This document shows, piece after piece, positions 1 through 6,166 of a stretch of 13,800 nucleotides of DNA (position 1 is the first letter of the stretch; every line of letters starts with the position of its first letter). A program made the position numbers and the translations under genes. This DNA is from Elusimicrobiota bacterium (lineage in GTDB: Bacteria > Elusimicrobiota > Endomicrobiia > CG1-02-37-114 > JAHJSO01). A model generated the notes under the pieces. That model did not search any database, had not been told where the DNA came from, and saw nothing but the letters and a program-made list of their open reading frames with translations. The stretch spans positions 1 to 13,800 of the forward strand of contig JAHJSO010000041.1 in the NCBI GenBank assembly GCA_018830385.1, given 5' to 3'.

Positions 1-1
1 A

Positions 2-193
2 TTTTTGGATGCCGAGAAATATCTGTCCGGCAGGGAATTAAACGGAGAAAATACGGGTGTTGCCGTAAAGGTTATCAGAGAATCGGCTGCAATAAGCAAT
101 GATATCCGCGCTACCGCCGAATATAAGAGAGAGTTGCTCGGCGTCCTGGTAACCGATGTCCTTAAAGTAAAGAAACGGGGCATGCCCGGTTAA
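2..193 (+). CDS. FAD-binding subunit of molybdenum hydroxylase 1 (C-terminal part only)
   Basis: Only the last 63 or so codons are in the window; the frame is open to the left edge, so the apparent TTG start at 5 is not a real start. The segment ISNDIRATAEYKRELLGVL matches the end of the CoxM/XdhB-type FAD subunit C-terminal domain, where a D-x-R-x-(S/T)-A-x-Y-R/K-R motif lies close to the C-terminus. In the same position the complete FAD subunit on the minus strand (4738-5637) has PIDDFRSSAAYRREVLPLL. The protein would pass electrons from the [2Fe-2S] clusters to an acceptor such as NAD or a quinone. It ends 21 bp before the [2Fe-2S] subunit gene on the same strand, giving the usual FAD, Fe-S, large-subunit order. 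The subfamily and substrate cannot be judged from this fragment. Confidence 0.85.
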   Translation, partial: FLDAEKYLSGRELNGENTGVAVKVIRESAAISNDIRATAEYKRELLGVLVTDVLKVKKRGMPG

Positions 194-214
194 AACCTTC
201 TGGTTAAAGTCCTT

Positions 215-694
215 ATGATTAAAATCAAAACAAACCTGAACGGCCGGCAGAGGGAACTGGCGGCTGACGATTATACGGAGCCCCTGCTGGACGTACTGCG
301 TAAAAACGGGCGCACCGGTACGAAAGAGGGATGCAAGGCCGGCCAGTGCGGGGCATGCGTTATCCTAATAAATAACAAGCCGGTCAACGCCTGTCTCTTC
401 CCGGTTTTCCGCGCCGAAAACAAAAAAATAACGACCATTGAAGGCCTTGGAAAACCCAACAACCTGGGCGTAATCCAGCAGTCATTTCTTGAAAAGGGCG
501 CGGTGCAGTGCGGGTATTGTACACCCGGGATGGTTTTAAGCACAAAGGCGCTTTTGGACAAAACACCGTCCCCGTCGGAAAATGAAATCCTGGAGTCCCT
601 GGATGGTAACCTGTGCAGGTGCACGGGCTACGTGAAAATTATAGATGCCGTTAAACTGGCATCTGAACGGATTAGGAATGGAAGAAACAAATAA
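215..694 (+). CDS. [2Fe-2S] subunit of molybdenum hydroxylase 1
   Basis: A 159-residue small subunit of normal length for the CoxS/XdhC-type iron-sulfur chain of the xanthine dehydrogenase family. The N-terminal half is a plant-ferredoxin-like domain with cluster ligands C40, C45, C48 and C60 (CKAGQCGAC, then NAC). The C-terminal helical domain binds the second cluster through C99 and C102 (CGYCTPG) and C134 and C136 (LCRCTGY). All eight cysteines are present. It relays electrons from the molybdenum site to the FAD subunit. The ATG at 215 is the natural start, as the MIKIKTNLNG beta strand begins directly, although the upstream ribosome binding site is weak. The gene follows the FAD subunit after 21 bp and overlaps the large-subunit gene by 17 nt, which suggests translational coupling within one complex. 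Confidence 0.96.
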   Translation: MIKIKTNLNGRQRELAADDYTEPLLDVLRKNGRTGTKEGCKAGQCGACVILINNKPVNACLFPVFRAENKKITTIEGLGKPNNLGVIQQSFLEKGAVQCGYCTPGMVLSTKALLDKTPSPSENEILESLDGNLCRCTGYVKIIDAVKLASERIRNGRNK

Positions 695-2996
695 CTTCAA
701 AGAGGTAGGAAAAAGTAAAATAAAGGTTGACGGCCAGGCGCTCGTAACCGGGCAGCCGCAGTTTGTAGCCGATTTTGCCATCCCGGATATGCTCTGGGCA
801 AAGATCTTATGGAGCCCGCACGCCCATGCCAGAATAAGAAATATTGATACAGCCAAAGCCGAAAAACTGCCCGGGGTAAAGGCGGTCCTTACCTACAGGG
901 ACGTGCCGAGAATCCCGTTTACAACCGCGGGGCAGGGAGCACCGGAACCGTCCCCGTATGATTCGTTTATACTTGACGACAAAGTAAGATACGTCGGGGA
1001 CAGGGTGGCGGCGGTTGCAGCGGAAACGGAAGAAATTGCCGCCAGGTCGCTTGAGTTGATAAAAGTTGACTATGAAATTCTGGAACCGGTTTTTGACCCG
1101 AGGAACTCAGCCAAAAAGGGCGCCCCTGTAATACACGACGAAAAAGAGGCGCACATGCCGTTGCCTCTTGCGTATGAACCCAAAAAGAATATATGCGCCC
1201 ACGTTGACATAAATATAGGGGATGTTAAAGCCGGGCTGAAGGAAGCGGATTACGTCGTTGAGCATGAATACGATATCCACTACGCCCAGCACACCCCTAT
1301 TGAACCGCACATCACGACTGTTTACTTTGACGCGCACGGTAGAATCGTAATTTTAACCAGCACACAGGTGCCGTTCCACGTCCGTAGAATCGTCGCAAGA
1401 TCATTAAACATCCCCATCCGAAAAATCAGGGTGATAAAACCCAGGATAGGCGGAGGGTTTGGCGTAAAGCAGGAAGTTTTGATAGAACCGCTTGTCACCG
1501 CAATTGCACTGAAAGCCGGCCAGGCGGTATGCCTGAAGTACACAAGGAAAGAAGAGTTCGTTTCCTCACGGTGCAGGCATCCGCAGATAATCAAACTGCA
1601 AACAGGTATAAAAAAGGACGGGACCGTATCCGCGATTGATATGAGGATAATTCAGAACAACGGAGCATACGGGTCGCACGGGCTGACGATACTCTGCAAC
1701 ACGGGAAGCAAGATTCTTCCGCTAATCAAATGTCCGAACGTTTTATTTGAAGGGGACGTGGTCTATACCAACCTGCCCGTAGGCGGGGCTTACCGTGGTT
1801 ACGGCGCAACGGAGGGTTATTTCGCCATGGGGGTACAGCTTGATGAAATGGCGGAGAAGATAGGCGTTGACGTCGTAGAGTGGTGCAAGAAAATCCATAT
1901 ACAGGTGGGGGAAACCTCGCCCGTTTTCGCAGCCCTGGGCGAGGGGGTTGAGGGAGTTGAGCAAAACATAACATCCTGCGGGCTTGATAAATGCATTGAA
2001 TTGGGGGCGAAGGAAATTGACTGGTACGGCAAGAAGAATAAAAAACAAGACGGTAGGTACAGGCGCGGCGTCGGAATGGCGATACTAATGCAGGGCTCTT
2101 CCATACCCGAAATTGATATGGGCTCCGTCTTTATTAAAATGAATGAAGACGGTTCTTTTAACCTGCTGCTTGGCGCTACTGACCTCGGGACGGGTTCGGA
2201 CACGGTAATGGCCCAGATTGCCGCAGAAGTGCTGGCCACTGAAACGGAAAACATAATCGTTTATTCCTCCGATACCGATTTAACGCCGTTTGACGTCGGG
2301 GCATACGCATCAAGCACAACGTATCTTTCAGGACAGGCGGTAATAAAAGCCGCGCAAAAGGTGAAGGATCAGATACTGAAGGTTGCGTCGGAAATGATGA
2401 ATGAACCTATGGAAAACCTGAAAGCGGAAAACGCGGCGGTATCCGGCAAAAACGGCAGGGTCACGTTTACCGAAATCGGGCATTATTCTCTTTATACAAA
2501 ACACCAGCACCAGATAATGGATAGCGCCTCCCACGTTACCCACAAGTCGCCCCCGCCTTTCTCGGCGCATTTTGGCGAAGTTGAAGTTGACATGTTAACC
2601 GGCAAAGTGAGGGTGATAAAGTACGTCGCTGCGGTTGATTGCGGGACCGCCATTAACCCGGTATCGGCGGAAGGCCAGGTGGAAGGGGCTGTCCTGAACG
2701 GCATTTCCTATGCCCTCTGCGAGAGGTTTATATTTAACGAAAAGGGGCGGATGCTGAACCCCAACTTTGATTACTATAAAATCTTTTCTACGCGCGATCT
2801 GCCTGAGATAAAAACAATTCTGGTGCCTACCTACGAGCCGACCGGCCCGTTCGGGGCAAAGAGTGTTTCTGAAATCGGAATAAACGGTCCCTGCCCCGTA
2901 ATTGCAAACGCCATTTACGATGCGGTTGGGGCGCGTTTGTACAGGACGCCCTTTTTGCCCGAATCCGTTCTTGGAGCGATAAAAGGTAAAAAATGA
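678..2996 (+). CDS. Molybdopterin-binding large subunit of molybdenum hydroxylase 1
   Basis: A 772-residue catalytic subunit of the xanthine dehydrogenase / aldehyde oxidase family, about the usual length of a separate CoxL-type chain. The N-terminal a/b hammerhead domain (about residues 10-140, with VRYVGDRVAAVAAET) is followed by the molybdopterin-binding domains. Recognisable cofactor motifs are GGGFGVKQ at 258-265, the YRGYG segment at 372-376, DLGTGSDTVMAQIAAEVL at about 502-519, and GAKSVSE at 726-732, whose Glu732 corresponds to the general base of xanthine dehydrogenase. Position 265 is Gln, where xanthine dehydrogenase has a substrate-contacting Glu (GGGFGGKE). I chose the ATG at 678 (MEETNNFKEVGKSKIKVDG) over the in-frame ATG at 645, because 678 leaves only a 17-nt overlap with the iron-sulfur gene and begins at the usual family N-terminus. 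The substrate is unknown; an N-heterocycle or aldehyde is possible. Confidence 0.95.
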   Translation: MEETNNFKEVGKSKIKVDGQALVTGQPQFVADFAIPDMLWAKILWSPHAHARIRNIDTAKAEKLPGVKAVLTYRDVPRIPFTTAGQGAPEPSPYDSFILDDKVRYVGDRVAAVAAETEEIAARSLELIKVDYEILEPVFDPRNSAKKGAPVIHDEKEAHMPLPLAYEPKKNICAHVDINIGDVKAGLKEADYVVEHEYDIHYAQHTPIEPHITTVYFDAHGRIVILTSTQVPFHVRRIVARSLNIPIRKIRVIKPRIGGGFGVKQEVLIEPLVTAIALKAGQAVCLKYTRKEEFVSSRCRHPQIIKLQTGIKKDGTVSAIDMRIIQNNGAYGSHGLTILCNTGSKILPLIKCPNVLFEGDVVYTNLPVGGAYRGYGATEGYFAMGVQLDEMAEKIGVDVVEWCKKIHIQVGETSPVFAALGEGVEGVEQNITSCGLDKCIELGAKEIDWYGKKNKKQDGRYRRGVGMAILMQGSSIPEIDMGSVFIKMNEDGSFNLLLGATDLGTGSDTVMAQIAAEVLATETENIIVYSSDTDLTPFDVGAYASSTTYLSGQAVIKAAQKVKDQILKVASEMMNEPMENLKAENAAVSGKNGRVTFTEIGHYSLYTKHQHQIMDSASHVTHKSPPPFSAHFGEVEVDMLTGKVRVIKYVAAVDCGTAINPVSAEGQVEGAVLNGISYALCERFIFNEKGRMLNPNFDYYKIFSTRDLPEIKTILVPTYEPTGPFGAKSVSEIGINGPCPVIANAIYDAVGARLYRTPFLPESVLGAIKGKK

Positions 2997-3244
2997 AGTA
3001 CAGGATTGAGTGTGAGGCCTTCGGGGCTTTACATCTGCGAAAGAAGAACAAGGGGAACAGGGTCACCCTCAATGTACCAGAGAGCACGACTTACAGGCAA
3101 CTTCTTATCAGTCACCTGAAATTCTCACCCGTCCACGTAAAGTATCTCACCCTCATGTCAAACGGCAGAAAAGTGGAAGACCTCTCGGAAAGAATTGACG
3201 GTCCGGCCAGGGTTACGATACTGATGCCTGTCGGCGGCGGATGA
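2993..3244 (+). CDS. MoaD/ThiS-like ubiquitin-fold sulfur carrier protein
   Basis: An 83-residue protein whose start overlaps the large-subunit stop as ATGA, so it is translationally coupled to it. Size, an N-terminal beta strand (KYRIECEAFG), a central VPESTTYRQLL segment, the acidic stretch VEDLSERI and a C-terminus of VTILMPVGGG fit the beta-grasp MoaD/ThiS family. In that family the terminal Gly-Gly is adenylated and then thiocarboxylated to donate sulfur, as in molybdopterin dithiolene formation with MoaE. Here the tail is Gly-Gly-Gly, one residue longer than the classical end. No MoaE, MoeB-like activating enzyme or cysteine desulfurase is in the window, so its partner is not visible. 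It may supply sulfur for molybdopterin synthesis, or serve the cluster 1 hydroxylase specifically; the latter is inference from position. Confidence 0.8.
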   Translation: MKYRIECEAFGALHLRKKNKGNRVTLNVPESTTYRQLLISHLKFSPVHVKYLTLMSNGRKVEDLSERIDGPARVTILMPVGGG

Positions 3245-3270
3245 TTCTTGGGGTAGTGATTCGGGGTAAA

Positions 3271-4086
3271 TTATATTTTTTCAAGCCGGAGTGATTTTCC
3301 CGTCGTTCCATACTTAATTTTCAGAATTTCCGAGATTATGCTTATTGATATCTCGGCTGGTGAATTCCCTCCGACATCAAGCCCGACCGGCGAGTAAACA
3401 TTGCCGGTAATTTTTATCTTCTTGTTTTTTAACCGCGCAAAAAGTTCTTTTGCCTTGTTTCTGCTACCGATCATACCGATGTAAAACGCAGGCGTCGTCA
3501 GTGATGCCTCAAGACATTCATAATCATGGACATGCCCGTACGTTACGATAACGATTGAGGTATGCCCGGTAATTTCCAGCCCCTTGATTGCCTTCGGGAA
3601 ATCCCCGCATATAACTGCGGATGCGCCCGGAAACCTGTCTTTGGAGGCGAATTCCTGCCTGTTATCTATGACCGCGTAGGAAAGATTCAGCATATCCGAA
3701 ACGGCGGCAAGTTTTTCCGCTATATGCCCCGCCCCGCATATTACCAGATCCAGTTTTGAAGCAAACACCTCAAACATAATCTCCGCCTGGCCGCCGCACA
3801 GCATACCGAGGGAGACATTTTCTTTCGGGTGGCGTTCCCCCGACAGATTGTAAACAATTTTCAGCGTTTTCTCGGCCCCGGCCGCCATAAGTTTTTTTGC
3901 TTCCCGTATTACGTTTTTCTCAAGACACCCCCCGCCGATAGTTCCGAAAATTTTACCGTCCGGAAGAACTACCATCTTTGCACCGACGGACTGCGGGACG
4001 GAGTCGGAAGTATTCACGAGCGTGGTTAAAACAAACGGCCTGTTGTTTTCGCGTAACAGCGCAATCTCGGCATAAATATCTTTCAT
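3271..4086 (-). CDS. xdhC: XdhC/CoxI family molybdenum cofactor insertion protein
   Basis: A 271-residue protein with both XdhC family domains. The N-terminal domain holds FVLTTLVNTSDSVPQSVGAKM (about 18-38), FGTIGGGCLE (47-56) and the MLCGGQAEIMFE segment (96-107). The C-terminal domain is a Rossmann fold beginning LVICGAGHIAEKL (114-126), followed by AVIDNR and the family signature YIGMIGSRNKA (202-212). XdhC-type proteins bind sulfurated molybdenum cofactor, protect it and hand it to apo xanthine dehydrogenase-type enzymes. I chose the ATG at 4086 over the upstream in-frame ATG at 4155 because an AGGAG sits 7 nt upstream of 4086 and the 4155 start would overlap the cytidylyltransferase gene by 47 nt with no family similarity in the extra residues. 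It is the last gene of the minus-strand operon, 22 bp after the cytidylyltransferase gene, and its stop faces the MoaD-like gene. Confidence 0.93.
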   Translation of the reverse strand: MKDIYAEIALLRENNRPFVLTTLVNTSDSVPQSVGAKMVVLPDGKIFGTIGGGCLEKNVIREAKKLMAAGAEKTLKIVYNLSGERHPKENVSLGMLCGGQAEIMFEVFASKLDLVICGAGHIAEKLAAVSDMLNLSYAVIDNRQEFASKDRFPGASAVICGDFPKAIKGLEITGHTSIVIVTYGHVHDYECLEASLTTPAFYIGMIGSRNKAKELFARLKNKKIKITGNVYSPVGLDVGGNSPAEISISIISEILKIKYGTTGKSLRLEKI

Positions 4087-4093
4087 AGACGTT

Positions 4094-4098
4094 CTCCT
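4094..4098 (-). promoter_or_regulatory. Ribosome binding site of xdhC
   Basis: On the minus strand this reads AGGAG, seven nucleotides before the ATG at 4086. It decides the xdhC start in favour of 4086 over 4155 and shows that xdhC is translated independently of the preceding gene. Confidence 0.8.
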
Positions 4099-4108
4099 AT
4101 CTTTTAAT

Positions 4109-4741
4109 CTACCGGGTAAATCTTCGGGGTAAATCTTCCGGGCCGTCAAAATCAACGACGATGTTTTTATCGTTAACCCGGATGAAATTTACTTCTTTGC
4201 CGTACTTTTTGATAAAGTACCTGGCGCCGCCCCGGACATTTTTTCTTAAAAGCATTTCAAATATTTTTCTGGGAAAGATCGTCGGATGGCCCTTCCTGTA
4301 ATTCCAACTGGGGACGCATATCTTTTCCTTGTCTTTCAGCCAGCCGTTTATCAGTTTTTTGTAGGTTGATAACTTCGTCAGCGGGTGGTCCACAGGGGTA
4401 AAGATTATCCCACTGCATTCCGCGGGCAGTGTCCGGACCGCAATGCGGAGCGAATCTATTTGTTGCGACCCAGTCGCAGCCTGTTGCGCGGAATAATTTT
4501 TGTTTATTAAAACCCGGACCCCCCGTGAGGACTTATTCCTTTTCAGGTATCTTGTTACCGTCCCGGCTTTATACCCAAGCACAACGATAATATTGCCGAC
4601 GCCGCACTTCCGCATTGCCGATATTATTTTTTCTATAAACGTTTTTCCGCCGGTTTTTAAGAGCGCCTTTACCGCTCCTTTCAGGCGGGAACCCGGGCCT
4701 GCAGAAAGAATTATTCCGTATAGAGAGGTGATGTTGTTCAT
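4109..4741 (-). CDS. mocA: MobA/MocA-like molybdopterin nucleotidyltransferase (probably cytidylyltransferase)
   Basis: A 210-residue nucleotidyltransferase, the normal length for MocA. The N-terminal nucleotide-binding loop is GIILSAGPGSRLKGAVKALL (9-28), a variant of the LAAGxSxRMGxxK motif with the conserved Lys25. IIVVLGY (51-57) and the metal-binding Asp in FTPVDHPL (114-121) follow, then RKGHPTIF (149-156), typical of MocA-type enzymes, and a DFDGPEDL end. MocA joins CMP to molybdopterin to give the cytosine dinucleotide cofactor used by many bacterial enzymes of this family; that fits its place between a hydroxylase and xdhC. The start ATG at 4741 overlaps the FAD-subunit stop as ATGA. 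The loop between N82 and SLR (97-99) is about 6-7 residues longer than in relatives I know, and the DNA there looks like a small insertion. Cytidylyl versus guanylyl specificity is inferred from context. Confidence 0.88.
   Translation of the reverse strand: MNNITSLYGIILSAGPGSRLKGAVKALLKTGGKTFIEKIISAMRKCGVGNIIVVLGYKAGTVTRYLKRNKSSRGVRVLINKNYSAQQAATGSQQIDSLRIAVRTLPAECSGIIFTPVDHPLTKLSTYKKLINGWLKDKEKICVPSWNYRKGHPTIFPRKIFEMLLRKNVRGGARYFIKKYGKEVNFIRVNDKNIVVDFDGPEDLPRRFTR
4114..4139. repeat. 13-bp tandem duplication at the mocA/xdhC junction
   Basis: Two adjacent 13-bp units, 4114-4126 and 4127-4139, agree at 12 of 13 positions (GGGTAAATCTTC followed by G or C on the plus strand). They cover the last codons of the cytidylyltransferase gene. 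Because 13 is not a multiple of three, the second copy shifts the frame and brings the TAG stop at 4109-4111 into use. With one copy removed the reading frame would run on into xdhC without a stop. Confidence 0.85.
4461..4488. repeat. Insertion-like 21-bp segment with palindrome and 7-bp flanking direct repeats, inside mocA
   Basis: TGTTGCG occurs at 4461-4467 and again at 4482-4488, exactly 21 bp apart. Between the copies, TGCGAC (4464-4469) and GTCGCA (4473-4478) form a perfect 6-bp inverted repeat with a 3-base loop. On the coding strand it adds seven residues (reading AATGSQQ) after AQQ, in frame. It sits in a loop where related proteins are shorter. It may be a slippage duplication or a tiny palindromic insertion; no second copy was noticed in this window. 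Confidence 0.6.
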
Positions 4742-5637
4742 CCTGTGATTTCGTCCATTGCCCGCGCAAACAGAAGCGGGAGCACTTCTCTCCTGTAGGC
4801 GGCGGATGACCTGAAATCGTCAATTGGAGAAATAATCCTGCGGATTTCAACGGCGCATTTTTCCATCAATTCAGGGGTAACCGTGTTATTCTCTAAAATA
4901 CGGGAAACGGATTCCGCGTTTATTACGACCGGCCCGACCGCGCCGAAAGCGACGTTCACCGTGCCGATGTCCCTGCCGGCGACTGCCGCAAGGACGGCTA
5001 CGGACGCCTTGGATATTATGTGCGATTTCCTGCCGCCGATTTTTATAAACGTCCCGCGGAGGGCGGAACCGTCTTTGACTTTTAACTTAGGTATCAAAAC
5101 GGAAGTGATTATCTCGGCGTTCGCAAGGATGGTTTTTTTCGGGCCTGTAAAAATACCTGAAATATCAACCTCTCTTTCGCCCGAACTGCCTGCAATTTTC
5201 AAAACGGCATTGTGGGTGATGAGTGACGGGATGGAGTCGCCCGACGGCGATGCATTCCCTATATTCCCGCCTATTGTCGCCCTGTTTGCGATTTGAGGCG
5301 TCCCGATTGACCTCGCCGCAAGAGCCAGTCCGGGGCACCATTTTTTAATGCTTTCATTCTCCGAAATTTCACGGAAGGTAGTCATCGCCCCGATTACGAT
5401 GCGGTCAGTTTCTTCCTCAATGCCGTTGAGCCCGTCAATTTTACTTATGTCCACGAGACAGCTCTTTTCACTATCTATGAGCCCTTCACGGATGTAGCAC
5501 ATCAGGTCTGTCCCACCTGCGAGAAAATATGCTTTTTTATCGCCAGGTATCTTTTCCCGGATTTCAGAGACCGTCCGGACTTTAATGTATTCAGGGGTGA
5601 ATGGACTCATAGTAATATAGTAAAGTGCTCCGCACAC
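4738..5637 (-). CDS. FAD-binding subunit of molybdenum hydroxylase 2
   Basis: A 299-residue CoxM/XdhB-type flavin subunit of normal length. The FAD pyrophosphate-binding signatures are FLAGGTDLM (38-46) and RATIGGNIGNASPSGD (119-134). The C-terminal domain ends with PIDDFRSSAAYRREVLPLL (271-289). It takes electrons from the two [2Fe-2S] clusters and passes them to an external acceptor. I prefer the GTG start at 5637 because an AGGAG lies 5 nt upstream and the gap to the [2Fe-2S] gene is then only 13 bp. The ATG at 5610 (MSPFTPEYIKV) is closer to the usual family N-terminus but has no ribosome binding site at a usable distance, so the first nine residues are uncertain. The stop overlaps the cytidylyltransferase start as ATGA. 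Confidence 0.93.
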   Translation of the reverse strand: MCGALYYITMSPFTPEYIKVRTVSEIREKIPGDKKAYFLAGGTDLMCYIREGLIDSEKSCLVDISKIDGLNGIEEETDRIVIGAMTTFREISENESIKKWCPGLALAARSIGTPQIANRATIGGNIGNASPSGDSIPSLITHNAVLKIAGSSGEREVDISGIFTGPKKTILANAEIITSVLIPKLKVKDGSALRGTFIKIGGRKSHIISKASVAVLAAVAGRDIGTVNVAFGAVGPVVINAESVSRILENNTVTPELMEKCAVEIRRIISPIDDFRSSAAYRREVLPLLFARAMDEITG

Positions 5638-5642
5638 CTATG

Positions 5643-5647
5643 CTCCT
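5643..5647 (-). promoter_or_regulatory. Ribosome binding site of FAD subunit 2, supporting a GTG start
   Basis: The minus strand reads AGGAG, then a 5-nt spacer, then GTG at 5637. It favours the GTG start over the ATG nine codons downstream. Confidence 0.65.
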
Positions 5648-5650
5648 ATT

Positions 5651-6166
5651 TCATTGTATTTTCCGTAACGCCGTTTTGCGCGGGAGCGGTTTTTCGCCTT
5701 TTCCCAAATATTTTGCTGCCCTCTTTACCGCGTTGAATATTTTCTTATAGCCCGTACAGCGGCACAGGTTGCCGGATATTGCCACCCGTATCTCGGCTTC
5801 TCCGGGCGACGGGTTTTTATCAAGCAGGACTCTGGTCACAAGTATGAGCCCGGGCGTGCAGAAACCGCACTGCACAGCCCCTTCCTCTATGTATGCCTTC
5901 TGGATAAGTTGCGTCTCCCTCTCATCGTTCAGTCCTGCGATTGTTGTAACCTGTTTGCCGTCCGCCTGACCGGCGGGATACAGGCAGGAATTAATCGTTT
6001 TACCGTCCACGATAACCGTGCAACTGCCGCACTCCCCCTGTTCGCAGCCCGCCTTGACATCCGTACGGCGCAAGTCCTCTCTCAGAACACGGAGGAGTGA
6101 TTTTAGCGGGTTGACCGTAACCTCAACCCTTTTTCCGTTCAGTACAAATCTTATGTCTTCTCCCAT
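5651..6166 (-). CDS. [2Fe-2S] subunit of molybdenum hydroxylase 2
   Basis: A 171-residue iron-sulfur subunit. The ferredoxin-like cluster is ligated by C41, C46, C49 and C61 (CEQGECGSC, then NSC), and the helical-domain cluster by C100, C103, C135 and C137 (CGFCTPG; LCRCTGY). It carries electrons from large subunit 2 to the FAD subunit encoded next. The C-terminus has a basic extension of about 15 residues past the conserved helix (GEKPLPRKTALRK), not seen in the two sister proteins. The ATG at 6166 gives the standard beginning GEDIRFVLNGKRVEV; it lies inside the end of the large-subunit gene, a 44-nt overlap, and lacks a clear ribosome binding site, so translation is probably coupled to that gene. 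Confidence 0.95.
   Translation of the reverse strand: MGEDIRFVLNGKRVEVTVNPLKSLLRVLREDLRRTDVKAGCEQGECGSCTVIVDGKTINSCLYPAGQADGKQVTTIAGLNDERETQLIQKAYIEEGAVQCGFCTPGLILVTRVLLDKNPSPGEAEIRVAISGNLCRCTGYKKIFNAVKRAAKYLGKGEKPLPRKTALRKIQ

Noticed and set aside
645..677. Upstream start of large subunit 1 at 645
   Set aside because: It would increase the overlap with the [2Fe-2S] gene to 50 nt and add 11 residues not typical of the family.
3245..3270. Bidirectional rho-independent terminator between the converging operons
   Set aside because: I could not find a stable inverted repeat in the gap; the T run near 3275 has no GC stem before it.
4087..4155. Upstream xdhC start at 4155 adding 23 residues
   Set aside because: The extra residues resemble no XdhC N-terminus, and the ATG at 4086 has an AGGAG at ideal spacing.
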